From contig JBDREC010000076.1 of assembly GCA_043820105.1 (NCBI GenBank), positions 33,185 through 97,184 on the forward strand: 64,000 nt of DNA, given 5' to 3'. The stretch is from JBDREC01 sp043820105 [NCBI: Pseudomonadota bacterium] (GTDB lineage Bacteria > Bdellovibrionota_F > JAHFAK01). Shown piece after piece: positions 38,514-47,722 of the stretch; within the stretch, counting starts at the first letter, position 1, and the number at the start of each line of letters is the position of its first letter. A model generated the notes under the pieces. It saw nothing but the letters and a program-made list of their open reading frames with translations. It ran no database searches and was not told where the DNA came from. Position numbers and translations under genes: made by a program.

Positions 38514-39560
38514 ATGACAAAAAAAATCCATGGAATTATTTTATTAATAGGCATATTAATAAGCACAAGCATAGTTTCCATGGAGCATAGCGATGAAACA
38601 AACCCCAGGGAGGAAAGAATGATAACATTAGTAGAAATTGAAAATCTTTTAAATAATTATCAATTTGAAAGATATACTGAAGATGATCTAAAAAGGGAAA
38701 TAATTCCGCTAGCCCTTTTATTATTAGATAGCCATATTCCAACAAACAGAATCTATGCTGCTTCCTTAATCATTTCATTTGGACCGCTTGACTTAATTAC
38801 AGATTTCATTGGTTTATTTAATGGTCTTGAATTTTATCAACCATTAAATCCAAATATTGCTTCAGTTGTTTATGAAAACAATCAATACACTTTTAAAGAA
38901 AATGAACTTTCAATTCCAGTCATTGCAAATGAAAAGGCATTAATTGAGGCAAGCTCAATATGGGCAGCAGCCTCCATTAGAGCAATCACAGACCTAAATA
39001 AAAAACATTCACAATATTCACCAAAGCTCACAGCCCAGATTCTTGATAAAGCTGGCATTGTACTTTTTTATATGTTTAACAGAATTGCAGACAATCTAAG
39101 CCTGTATGAAAATAAAATTCGTCTTGCTGCAAACTGGGCTCAATTCAAATTCACATATAATCCAAGTTTAAATATAAGATTTGATGGTCTTGAATACAAA
39201 AGATTCCAGGAAATCACCTGGTTTCTTCCCAGAATATCATGTATATATAAAAATCTTGTACAACTAAGCATTCAAGAAAATGAAAATCATGAATTAGAAA
39301 AATCCCAGGCAAGTGATTCTATTACAATAGAAGAAATTCAATATCTTTCAGATGAAATATTAAAAACAAGCCAAAGATTTCTGACAGTACAGGGCTATGG
39401 AAAAGATGCAACTAAAAGTGCCAAGAAAAAACTTAGAAAAAGCAATAAAACTTATAAAACCCAAAGTCTTGAAGAAATATTTTTAATCCAAGACCAAGGA
39501 TGGAACAATTTTAGTGAAACAAATATATGTTTAAACTTTAATTCCTTTTTCAGCGACTAA
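38514..39560 (+). CDS. Exported protein of unknown function (348 aa)
   Basis: A signal peptide (MTKKIHGIILLIGILISTSI) is followed by an alpha-helical, mildly acidic mature chain. The middle (about 135-260) is hydrophobic enough to form a helical bundle. The last 50 residues contain a basic stretch (SAKKKLRKSNKTYKTQ). AGAGG lies 6-7 nt before the ATG. No domain is recognised, and there is no obvious link to the neighbouring ahcY. Confidence 0.68.
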   Translation: MTKKIHGIILLIGILISTSIVSMEHSDETNPREERMITLVEIENLLNNYQFERYTEDDLKREIIPLALLLLDSHIPTNRIYAASLIISFGPLDLITDFIGLFNGLEFYQPLNPNIASVVYENNQYTFKENELSIPVIANEKALIEASSIWAAASIRAITDLNKKHSQYSPKLTAQILDKAGIVLFYMFNRIADNLSLYENKIRLAANWAQFKFTYNPSLNIRFDGLEYKRFQEITWFLPRISCIYKNLVQLSIQENENHELEKSQASDSITIEEIQYLSDEILKTSQRFLTVQGYGKDATKSAKKKLRKSNKTYKTQSLEEIFLIQDQGWNNFSETNICLNFNSFFSD

Positions 39561-39606
39561 TTGCCCTCTCTTAATTTATTGTTTTTTCAGACACAAAAAA
39601 CTCCTT

Positions 39607-39635
39607 TTGCCATTTCTATTCATTTGTGTTATAAT
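39607..39635 (+). promoter_or_regulatory. Strong sigma-70 promoter
   Basis: TTGCCA (39607-39612), a 17-bp spacer and a perfect TATAAT (39630-39635). The start would be near 39642, about 83 nt before the GTG of the following lipoprotein gene. It is one of the best vegetative promoters in the window. Confidence 0.78.
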
Positions 39636-39724
39636 ATATAAATATAGTGACTTAGCTCGACAAAAGAATCATTGTTTTGTGTAACAGTAAAGAAAAAAAA
39701 ATATTTTTTATAGGAGGGGATATC

Positions 39725-40768
39725 GTGAGGTTTTTTAAACTATTTTTTATATTAATTTCAGCTTTATCATTAACAACATCATGCGGAAGCTTGCTTGATT
39801 CATCATCTGGTGGGAGTGAAGCTGGTAATACAACAGTTGATTTTACATTAAGAGCTCAAATTTTTGATTCTGCCATTCCAAGCTTGTTTAAAAACATTAA
39901 ATTCACAACAGAAGATGATCCAACATATCAAGGTTTGCCAGATGGCGCTTCAGCTGGTTGCTGGGCTCCTGATGTTGAGGTGGATGATTTTGGCACTGGG
40001 TATGGAATTCCTCTAAATATAAGTCCAACAACTTATAAAATAGCATTTAAAAGGGTCACCTTGCTTTCTGATTCTGAAGATTATGATGATGTCGATTTAA
40101 TCAATGTAAGTAGTTTTGATGAAGCAGTAGTTGCTGACATTAAGGACATAGATGGAAATAATACTGTTACCTTACTTGATGGGCAAGTTACTTTAAATGA
40201 AGACGCTACTTATACAGGATTTGAGATTGAATTCTATTACATTGAAATGGGTTTACCTCATTTTATTGTTCCTGGAATTGATCCTGAAAATGAATCTACA
40301 GATGCAGAACCAATCTACAGTCGAATGGTTTTTACAAGTTATGCTGAAAATGATAGCGCTACAGATAATGCTCAAAAACGTGATTTTCTGATCTTAGATC
40401 CTAGTGATGAAGAATATAAATTGATTGATAATGATGGTGAGTTTATGTCTTTAGACAGTGACCACCGTGGAGTTGATCTATTTGCTGACGCTATTTGGGA
40501 TAATGATCCAGTTATATTAAGCACAGAATCTTCAGAAGGTGGCATGAGCTTTAGCTTCAATGGCACCATAACAGCAGCTGATGTTGCAAGTGAAGTTACA
40601 ACCTTAAAATTTGATGTTGGTGAAGCCTGGTCATCATGGAGTTATATGGACTCTGATTATCCAGATGGATATGATTATTATGACTTTTCTTGGGGAAACT
40701 GTGGAATCCACCCAATGCTTCCAATTATTGAAGTTGAAAACTCTGAAGAAGCAGAAGCCACTGAATAA
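39725..40768 (+). CDS. Lipoprotein of unknown function
   Basis: 347 residues from a GTG start at 39725, chosen because AGGAGGGG precedes it by 7 nt and the sequence then begins with a lipoprotein signal (VRFFKLFFILISALSLTTSC). The Cys after LTTS is the lipidation site. The mature chain is acidic, beta-rich and secreted-like, with no known domain. It ends in an acidic tail (VENSEEAEATE). A near-consensus sigma-70 promoter drives it, so it is probably abundant. Confidence 0.75.
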   Translation: MRFFKLFFILISALSLTTSCGSLLDSSSGGSEAGNTTVDFTLRAQIFDSAIPSLFKNIKFTTEDDPTYQGLPDGASAGCWAPDVEVDDFGTGYGIPLNISPTTYKIAFKRVTLLSDSEDYDDVDLINVSSFDEAVVADIKDIDGNNTVTLLDGQVTLNEDATYTGFEIEFYYIEMGLPHFIVPGIDPENESTDAEPIYSRMVFTSYAENDSATDNAQKRDFLILDPSDEEYKLIDNDGEFMSLDSDHRGVDLFADAIWDNDPVILSTESSEGGMSFSFNGTITAADVASEVTTLKFDVGEAWSSWSYMDSDYPDGYDYYDFSWGNCGIHPMLPIIEVENSEEAEATE

Positions 40769-40892
40769 GTTAATCCTGCGACATAATCTTTTTAGTTGTT
40801 CATTTTAAAATCAAATAAACATTGACCATTTTAATCCATGCAACTACATAAATCCTATAAATTATATAATCAATCAAACAAGTTGAAACACA

Positions 40893-41612
40893 ATGAAAAA
40901 CAATACATTATCAATTATTATTCCTGTATACAATGAAGAAAACTATATAGGACAGATTTTATATAAACTAAAGGAGTTACATTTACTACTTGATACTAAA
41001 AAGGAAATAATACTTGTAAATGATGCTTCAAATGATAGGACCGATAAAAATATTCAACTTTTTTTGAGTGAAAATAAAGATCTTAACATTAACTATTTAA
41101 AACATGAAATAAACCAAGGCAAAGGTGCAAGCATTTCAACAGGGCTGCAGGTTGCTAGTGGGGAATTTGTAATCATCCAAGACGCTGACTTGGAATATGA
41201 CCCAAATGAAATTAATGAATTATTAAAACCAATATATAATGACCTGGCTGATGTAGTTTTAAGCTCCAGATTTATAGGCAATAAACCTCATCGAGTTTTG
41301 TATTTTACACATTATCTTGGCAATAAATTCATTACTTTTTTTTCAAATATTTTTACAAACTTGAATTTAACAGATATTGAATCAGGGTATAAACTTTTTA
41401 AAACCGAAATCCTCAAAAGCATTAAATTAGAAGAAAAGGGCTTTGGTTTTGAACCAGAAGTTATCGCTAAAATCAGCAAAATAAAAGACCTTAGAATATT
41501 TGAAATAGGAATTTCGTATTATGGCAGAACCTACAAAGAAGGAAAAAAAATAAAAGCTATTGATGGAATTTGGGCGCTTTATTCAATAATAAAATACAAA
41601 TTGTTGTCCTAA
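40893..41612 (+). CDS. GT2 glycosyltransferase, dolichyl/polyprenyl-phosphate-sugar synthase type
   Basis: 239 residues. A GT-A fold starts LSIIIPVYNEENYIGQIL. The first Asp motif lies in LVNDASNDRT and the metal-binding DXD-type motif in IQDADLEYDP. Later FKTEILK and GFGFEPEV are conserved in DPM1/GtrB-like enzymes. It has no membrane tail. It should transfer a sugar from a nucleotide to a polyprenyl phosphate. The GT-C/TPR gene starts 4 bp later, so the pair probably makes and then uses one lipid-linked sugar. Confidence 0.88.
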   Translation: MKNNTLSIIIPVYNEENYIGQILYKLKELHLLLDTKKEIILVNDASNDRTDKNIQLFLSENKDLNINYLKHEINQGKGASISTGLQVASGEFVIIQDADLEYDPNEINELLKPIYNDLADVVLSSRFIGNKPHRVLYFTHYLGNKFITFFSNIFTNLNLTDIESGYKLFKTEILKSIKLEEKGFGFEPEVIAKISKIKDLRIFEIGISYYGRTYKEGKKIKAIDGIWALYSIIKYKLLS

Positions 41613-41616
41613 AGAT

Positions 41617-43428
41617 ATGAATTTAATTTTTAGATATAAAAAAGAAGCTTTAATTTTAATTTTAATCTTATTGCTTACATCTTTCGCCTTTTCTCCATCT
41701 CTAAAAGGTGAATTCTTAGTATCATGGGATGATAATACTCTTATTACCCAAAATGTTGATATTCAAAAATTAAATATGGAAAATATTCAGAATATATTTT
41801 CTAAATCATATGTCGGAATGTATATTCCACTGGTTATATTAAGTTTCGCGATAGAATACCATTTCGTAAAATATAACCCCTATATTTTTCATCTGACAAA
41901 TCTGCTTTTTCACCTTCTCAATATAGTTTTAGTATTTCTTTTAATTACTATGCTTTTTTCTTTATATGAAAAAGTATACATTAAAAAACTGCAATATAAA
42001 CTTATCATAGCAAGTTTAGTAACATTTCTATTTGCAATTCACCCAATGCATGTTGAATCTGTAGTATGGATCTCAGAACGCAAAGATCTCATGTTTACAT
42101 TCTTTTTTTTATTTTCCACTTGTGCTTACTTAAAACACTTAAGCATAAGTACTATCGGAGCTAAGTTCTATGCAAATAAATACTATATATTAAGCCTTTT
42201 ATTTTTCATACTAGCTCTTTTTTGTAAGGCACAAGCTGTTACCTTACCTATTGTTCTCTTATTAATTGATTATTTACTTTCAAATAAAATTAGTCTTAAA
42301 AATGTCTTTTTTGAAAAGATATTATTTTTCCTTCTAGCTTTGGTTTTTGGGATAATAGCTATTTTATCTCAGTTAAATGCTGGCATATTTTCAACATGCA
42401 AAGACTTTAATTTTTTAAATAAATTGTTTTTTATTATATATAGTTTTATTCAATATATTTTGAAACTTGCTCTGCCTTTTAACTTGTCGGCGTTTTATCA
42501 ATATCCCAAACTTAATAGTTTTACATATTTTTTATATTTGTTACTCTTTTTATTTATATTAAGCGCTCTGATATATCTTTACAGTAAAAAATATAAACTA
42601 CTTATCTTTTCTGGTTTATTCTTTTTGATTAATATATCTATCGTACTACAAACAAGGGGAGCAAAAGTTTTTATGGCTGATAGATTTGTTTATTTGCCGT
42701 GTATTGGGTTTTTCCTGTTTTTTGCTTTACTAATTACAAAACTTAATAAAAAAATCTACCTTCACATTGCATTATGTATTTTTCTAATTTATGGACTTAT
42801 CATTTCTTATCTGACTTTTGAAAGATCAAATGTTTTTGCAAACAGTAAAGCACTTTGGACTGATGTATTAAGCAAAACTTCAAATAATTCATATGCCTTA
42901 TCAATGCGAGGCAATTATTATAAATCGAAAAACTTTTTTGCAGAAGCATTAAAAGATTATGATCAAAGCTTGAGACTTAATAAAAATAATTTTTTGGCTT
43001 ATTATCAAAGGTCACAAATTTTTTCTAATCAAGGCCAAATTAAAAAAGCATTAGAAGATCTTGATAAAGCAATAAATTTAAAACCCAATTTATATTATTT
43101 GTATAACAATAGAGGTGCTATTAAAAAAAGCTCAAAGGACCTTTCTGGGGCCTATGCTGATTTCTCTCAAGCTTTAAAAATACAAGCTAATTTAGCATCT
43201 TTTATTAACAGAGCAAGTTTGAATATAGACTTAAATAATTTCACACAAGCTTTGCAAGATCTCAAAGAAGCTGAACATTTTCAAAGCAATATTAGTTTAA
43301 TTCATTTTTATAAGGGAATAGCATTGGTAAATTTGAATAAAAAGAAGCAAGGTTGCAGGCATCTAATAAAAGCTAATGAAATGAATATTAAAAAGGTAAA
43401 ATATTTCTTACAGAAATTTTGCAACTAA
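41617..43428 (+). CDS. GT-C/TPR membrane protein, TMTC-like (putative O-glycosyltransferase)
   Basis: 603 residues. About 10-11 membrane helices fill 1-400, with the loop SWDDNTLITQN near the N-terminus (Asp pair in the position of the GT-C catalytic site) and the signature HPMHVESVVWISERKDL. TPR repeats occupy about 420-590 (SMRGNYYKSKNFFAEALKDY, YYQRSQIFSNQGQIKKALED). This is the architecture of TMTC/PMT-like protein O-mannosyltransferases, with the TPRs thought to hold the acceptor. The donor is likely made by the GT2 enzyme 4 bp upstream. The acceptor is unknown. Confidence 0.8.
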   Translation: MNLIFRYKKEALILILILLLTSFAFSPSLKGEFLVSWDDNTLITQNVDIQKLNMENIQNIFSKSYVGMYIPLVILSFAIEYHFVKYNPYIFHLTNLLFHLLNIVLVFLLITMLFSLYEKVYIKKLQYKLIIASLVTFLFAIHPMHVESVVWISERKDLMFTFFFLFSTCAYLKHLSISTIGAKFYANKYYILSLLFFILALFCKAQAVTLPIVLLLIDYLLSNKISLKNVFFEKILFFLLALVFGIIAILSQLNAGIFSTCKDFNFLNKLFFIIYSFIQYILKLALPFNLSAFYQYPKLNSFTYFLYLLLFLFILSALIYLYSKKYKLLIFSGLFFLINISIVLQTRGAKVFMADRFVYLPCIGFFLFFALLITKLNKKIYLHIALCIFLIYGLIISYLTFERSNVFANSKALWTDVLSKTSNNSYALSMRGNYYKSKNFFAEALKDYDQSLRLNKNNFLAYYQRSQIFSNQGQIKKALEDLDKAINLKPNLYYLYNNRGAIKKSSKDLSGAYADFSQALKIQANLASFINRASLNIDLNNFTQALQDLKEAEHFQSNISLIHFYKGIALVNLNKKKQGCRHLIKANEMNIKKVKYFLQKFCN

Positions 43429-43432
43429 AATT

Positions 43433-44608
43433 CTATAAAGTTTTATCAAATAAATTAATCAATTCCAGTTCCTGATATTTATTCATATCATAAGGAATAA
43501 CATGCTCAAAGCTTCTAAAATCATATTTTTCTGTGTTGATTCCATTTTTTAGAAAATATTTTTCTTCTCTTTCTGAAAACCTTTCTGGAACAATCACATC
43601 ATCAGCTGCTTCTACTAAAATAACCTTACTACCTGCTTCCAGGAGTCTTTTGTTTAAGTTTGTAAATATTCTTTTTAAATGCAGATAATATTGTAAAAAG
43701 CGAGTAGCAGAGCCTGGAACAGCTCTTTCTTCATCAACATCATTTCCGCCCATTTTATTATTCCAACGATTACCCAAATCAATTGAGCCCTTCTTTGATA
43801 AAAAGGCTTGAAATAGTCCCTTTGGAACCTGATCGAGCACTGTCCATAAAGCCCTTGGTCTTATAAAACCTAAGCCCTTATCTGTAGCTGGCATTAATAG
43901 ATATAGTTTTTTAGGTGCAGCAATACTTTCAATTTCGCTTCCTGCCATTGCATTCATTGCTCCAAGGGAATGACCGAAGTAATTTATTTCACCTTCGCCT
44001 ATTCTTCCAAGCTCTTGCAGTTTAGCAAGTATTTTTATTGTATCTAAGAACTCCAAATCTAAAGAAATGTTACTAACAGCATCAAGATTTTGCATGTATT
44101 CAAATGTACCTCGACCCATATTGTTAATACCAATTATTTTTGGATTCTTATAGCCCTTATTTTTTAGAGACAATAATAAGATCTTTAAAAAATCACCTTC
44201 AATATGTGCAGTTGTTTCACCCCAACCATTAAAAATAATCCAATATGAATCAGGTTTTTCATATGGGTTTTCTGATACTTCTAAAACAATTCTTTTACTC
44301 GTTGGAAGCTCATCAGGTCTTGACCTGGAAACTTCATCTTCAGTGAACTCAATATCAAATTTACTTAAGGAAAAATGATAAGGAAGATCATTCAGAAATA
44401 AATGACCATGAAGTTCATCATATGCAAAATCATAAAATCTTCCCTCACGATTCCAAACATCATTTAATGTAGAAAAATCACAATTGTTTAGTTTTTGAAC
44501 AATTTTATCGAAATTTTGCGTTGAAAATAAAAGTGAATTTGAGGAAATTAAAAAAAACAGTGCTGTAATTAGTTGTATTCGTATAAATCCCATCTCATAC
44601 CATCCCAT
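43433..44608 (-). CDS. Exported alpha/beta-hydrolase-like protein
   Basis: 391 residues. A signal peptide follows either the ATG at 44608 or a second ATG at 44593 (MGFIRIQLITALFFLISSNS). The nucleophile elbow is NYFGHSLGAMNA (GHSLG), followed by an Asp candidate in VEAADDVIVPE and a His in FRSFEHVIPYD, giving a full catalytic triad. WIIFNGWGETTAH sits at the oxyanion side. It is probably a periplasmic esterase or lipase; the substrate is unknown. It converges on the TMTC-like gene 4 bp away. Confidence 0.75.
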   Translation of the reverse strand: MGWYEMGFIRIQLITALFFLISSNSLLFSTQNFDKIVQKLNNCDFSTLNDVWNREGRFYDFAYDELHGHLFLNDLPYHFSLSKFDIEFTEDEVSRSRPDELPTSKRIVLEVSENPYEKPDSYWIIFNGWGETTAHIEGDFLKILLLSLKNKGYKNPKIIGINNMGRGTFEYMQNLDAVSNISLDLEFLDTIKILAKLQELGRIGEGEINYFGHSLGAMNAMAGSEIESIAAPKKLYLLMPATDKGLGFIRPRALWTVLDQVPKGLFQAFLSKKGSIDLGNRWNNKMGGNDVDEERAVPGSATRFLQYYLHLKRIFTNLNKRLLEAGSKVILVEAADDVIVPERFSEREEKYFLKNGINTEKYDFRSFEHVIPYDMNKYQELELINLFDKTL

Positions 44609-44823
44609 AGTTGTTTTCTAGGTTATCATGCAATGCGTTAGCACGTCTTCTGTTTTTTGTCAAATTTATTTTGAGATAGCCCTAGCACAATTGTCCATGG
44701 ACTTAGCGTTAAAATAGTTGATAATTTTTTATTATTATTGCACCTCTTAATAAAGCAAAATAAAACGAAAAATAAACATGCACAAATACCACTTAAATTC
44801 CAACAACTTATACTGGGACTTTA

Positions 44824-45351
44824 CTATTTCTTTTTTGCTAGCTTTTGCTTATTTACTTGTATTAGGGCAACACCACGATCAAGCAGATATCTTACAAGTT
44901 TAATATTTCCCTTTTCAACTGCCATCATTAAAACAGTTTTATCTATTTCATTAGAGCTATTAATATCGGCTCCATGCATAATAAGCCAAATAGCAGTTTC
45001 AGTTTGCTCAAAAAGGGTTGCATCGAAAAGTGCTGTCATGCCATGCCTATCTTTTAATTCAAGTTCACATTTATAATTATCAGGCACTCCGGGGGCACCA
45101 AGAGCCAGAATACTTGCACTTTGTGTGCCGCCTTCTCTAGCTGCCTCCATTAAAGCTGTACGACCAGATGAATCTTGAGTGTTAGGATTCACACCATTTG
45201 CTATTAAAAATGCAACAACTTCAAATTCATTTTTAGCAGCTGCCCAATGAAGAGGCGTTGTACTATCTCCATTTGGTTTATCAAGAATAGCACCAACAAA
45301 CCCGTCTGGATCTGCGTTACGCGAGATAATAATATATTTTTTTAAGATCAC
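44824..45351 (-). CDS. Ankyrin-repeat protein
   Basis: 175 residues with four or five ankyrin units: TTPLHWAAAKNEFEVVAFLI, GRTALMEAAREGG, HGMTALFDATLFEQTETAIW and DKTVLMMAVEKGNIKLVRYL, each with the T-x-L/G-AD consensus. The N-terminal 20 residues are not part of a repeat, and no signal peptide is visible. The gene starts 2 bp after the stop of the lipoprotein gene upstream, so the two are co-translated and may act together. Confidence 0.88.
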   Translation of the reverse strand: MILKKYIIISRNADPDGFVGAILDKPNGDSTTPLHWAAAKNEFEVVAFLIANGVNPNTQDSSGRTALMEAAREGGTQSASILALGAPGVPDNYKCELELKDRHGMTALFDATLFEQTETAIWLIMHGADINSSNEIDKTVLMMAVEKGNIKLVRYLLDRGVALIQVNKQKLAKKK

Positions 45352-45353
45352 CC

Positions 45354-45839
45354 TTATTCAACCCATTCTTTTATCTTTTTCTTTATCTTAAGCTCTAACT
45401 TTTTTTCAATCTCTTTCCACTCTTTTTCGCCTAATTCTTCATTGTTATCTTCATCACTTTCTGCCCATCCTTTTAACTTGGTCATTATTTTCTTTTCAAT
45501 CTTTTCTCCAATCTCATCCCACTCTTGACTACATTTATCTTTTTTCTTCTTCTGCTTGCAAGAAGCATGTGATCCGCCACCATAAACGCAGATTACTCCC
45601 AGTAAAAATCCAAAATCATACCAGCTGCCAGTGTTATTTGATTCATAAATCCTAACACTATCAGAAAATAAACTGATTACAAATGCAATCACAGAAATAA
45701 TCCCATGCCATAGACCCATGAAAAAGCCAGCTGGGTTTGAAGTTGTGAATTTAGCGTTTCCAGCTGCGCAGCCTGATATAAATAAAATTGTAATTAAAAA
45801 AACAATACAAACTATAATTTTTTGTCTATTACTTTTCAT
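45354..45839 (-). CDS. Lipoprotein with hydrophobic segment and charged coiled tail
   Basis: 161 residues. A lipoprotein signal (MKSNRQKIIVCIVFLITILF) ends in the lipobox ISGC. A second hydrophobic segment (LWHGIISVIAFVISLF, about 44-60) and the sequence DFGFLLGVICVYGGGS follow. The C-terminal 60 residues are a highly charged Lys/Glu helix likely to form a coiled coil. It is coupled to the ankyrin gene (2 bp gap). Function unknown. Confidence 0.72.
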   Translation of the reverse strand: MKSNRQKIIVCIVFLITILFISGCAAGNAKFTTSNPAGFFMGLWHGIISVIAFVISLFSDSVRIYESNNTGSWYDFGFLLGVICVYGGGSHASCKQKKKKDKCSQEWDEIGEKIEKKIMTKLKGWAESDEDNNEELGEKEWKEIEKKLELKIKKKIKEWVE

Positions 45840-45981
45840 TTTAACCTCTCATTTTCTTTTAACTGGATATATTTTATGTAAAATATTATTTTTTGGCAAT
45901 TAAGAAAAGCAGCTTAGATACATTTGATTTCCTAAATGTCCAGATAAGCTATAGACATTTTATATTTCGTGTTTAAATTAT

Positions 45982-46248
45982 GGATCATCTCCGAATTGCG
46001 TACCCAAGCTAAAAGTTTTAACAGATCTCTTTTATAAAATGCTAAGCACCGATCTCCTTACTCAGTCGCAAAAAGTATTTGATTTCATCAAGTTCAAGTC
46101 TTCCTCTGTCAGACCTGAACTTAAAGAAATCAATATACTTTTTATTGCTTGAATAAGGAGTGTGGGCATTAGCTTTTTGAAAAAGAGGTTTTGTAATGTT
46201 TTTTATAGGCCCGGTTTATTGTTTAGGTATTCAAATTGGAGATGATCC
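45982..46248. mobile_element. MITE-like element, copy B (267 bp)
   Basis: Left end GGATCATCTCCGAATTG (45982-) and right end reading the reverse complement GGATCATCTCCAATTTG (46226-46248); 19 of 23 terminal bases agree. The right end matches the right end of copy A (9516-9752) over about 30 bp, differing in only a few bases. The interior carries an open frame of 57 codons on the minus strand (46042-46215) without a start, a probable gene fragment. The stretch from 45840 to the next gene contains nothing else. The right repeat supplies the stop codon of the gene at 46231. Confidence 0.65.
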
Positions 46249-47211
46249 AAAAATTTCCTTTCCTTTTCTTAATAATTTTTGAAAATGGACATTATAAGTC
46301 CATATGTCTGTAGATGTTTGATCAAACTCCACATCAAAGACAAGCTCAAAGAGCCTACTTTTCTTTTTAACATCGATTTTTAATAAATTTTCAAAATTAG
46401 ATAAATCAGAAAGAATTGGCAGCTTTAAATAAATCTTTTGTTTTTTTCTCAAGTTTGAAAGATTTTCTAAGCCTGAAAAATTAATGATAATACTAACATG
46501 TTCAATAAATAAATAAGCTACTTCTTGAATCTGAGAATAAGGATTCATCCATAAATTTCCAGGCATCTTATTAAAAAAAGGAGCAATAACAGATAGTCTG
46601 GCATTTTTTTCTAACTGTCTAAGATCAAACTCTTCATAATAAGTAATTTTATTTACAAAATCTCCAGGATCAGGGAAAAGAAACAATTCCCCATAGCTTC
46701 CATCTTTACCATCACCCCCTGATTTACCATGATCACATCCACATCCACCATTACCACCATGTCCCCCTCTCTGATACAATGAAACATAACTTAAAAGCTC
46801 GATCTCTTCAAAATAAAGACTGATATCTCCACCCCTAGAGCCATTCCTACCATCTTCACCATGTTTACTAGAACTATGGGAATGATGATGATGATCCATA
46901 CCTGGTCTATCAGAATCCGGTCTATAATCCCTATCATCGTCATCCTCACATTTACCGTCTTTTCCATCACCTCCATCTTTGCCTTCAGTGATTACTAAAA
47001 TTCTTTCACCATATGGGCAAGAAGAAATCTCCCACTTTTCTTTATCAATGTCATAAATTCTAATTGTTACAATATCATCACTTTCATTTGTACGATGAAC
47101 ATATAAAAAGATGTCCTTGTCAGCATAGTCAAATACACAAGTTGCATATAGATTTGTGAATAATAGACTTAAAATCATGAAGAAAATAAGGCAAAATAAT
47201 GCTTTTTTCAC
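46231..47211 (-). CDS. Exported Gly/Asp/His-rich protein, C-terminus altered by repeat element
   Basis: 326 residues with a signal peptide (MKKALFCLIFFMILSLLFTN, cleavage near ATC). Residues about 78-180 are low complexity: repeated GGDGKDGK, a poly-Asp stretch, a HHHH/SHSSSKH cluster and GGHGGNGGCGCDHGKSGGDGKDG, which resembles a glycine-rich, metal- or water-binding linker. The rest is not recognised. The last codons (GSSPI-stop) are encoded by the right inverted repeat of the 45982-46248 element, so the natural C-terminus may have been replaced or cut. Upstream of the start is a long spacer. Confidence 0.65.
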   Translation of the reverse strand: MKKALFCLIFFMILSLLFTNLYATCVFDYADKDIFLYVHRTNESDDIVTIRIYDIDKEKWEISSCPYGERILVITEGKDGGDGKDGKCEDDDDRDYRPDSDRPGMDHHHHSHSSSKHGEDGRNGSRGGDISLYFEEIELLSYVSLYQRGGHGGNGGCGCDHGKSGGDGKDGSYGELFLFPDPGDFVNKITYYEEFDLRQLEKNARLSVIAPFFNKMPGNLWMNPYSQIQEVAYLFIEHVSIIINFSGLENLSNLRKKQKIYLKLPILSDLSNFENLLKIDVKKKSRLFELVFDVEFDQTSTDIWTYNVHFQKLLRKGKEIFGSSPI

Positions 47212-47722
47212 TTGTCATCTCCATTTGTTGTTAAAATTAACAATTAAGTAAAGAAACTACTGTCAATAATATTTTCAAATAAAACCACTTTTACCTATGC
47301 TAAAGTTTTAATTTTTAATAGCAAAAATTATGCCACAGAAAACAAGCATATCCCTAAAACCCTAACACACTGGAATTACTAGAAATTAGCATACGATGAA
47401 GCTTTTAATAATTATCAACACTGAGAGAAAATTTGTAATTCAACTCAAAACTGATAATTAAACCCACGTTTGCAAAACAAAATTCCCACACTTTTTTTTG
47501 AATACTATTTGAAAATTTCAATATCATATTAAATTAATTTTCTGCCTTTGGGGGCATCAATAAGGATATTACAGAGAAAATGATTAGTGGGTCAACCAAT
47601 ATACCTGTACTATTTTTTTTACTTTCTTGTCATTTATTTAAAATTATTTTAAACAAATTCAATAACTTTTAAAGCAATCATCCAGAAATAAAATAACTAT
47701 AAATAGTAAAGAAAGATAAGAA
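47212..47722. other. Intergenic spacer without a recognised feature
   Basis: About 510 bp of AT-rich DNA between a divergent pair of genes. A 13-bp dyad, TTGAAAATTTCAA near 47510, is the only symmetrical sequence noticed. No gene, known RNA motif or clear promoter was found. Confidence 0.5.

Noticed and set aside
43433-44608. Alpha/beta hydrolase as a lasso isopeptidase
   Set aside because: It is about 6 kb from the cluster beyond unrelated genes, and lacks the beta-propeller domain of known lasso isopeptidases.
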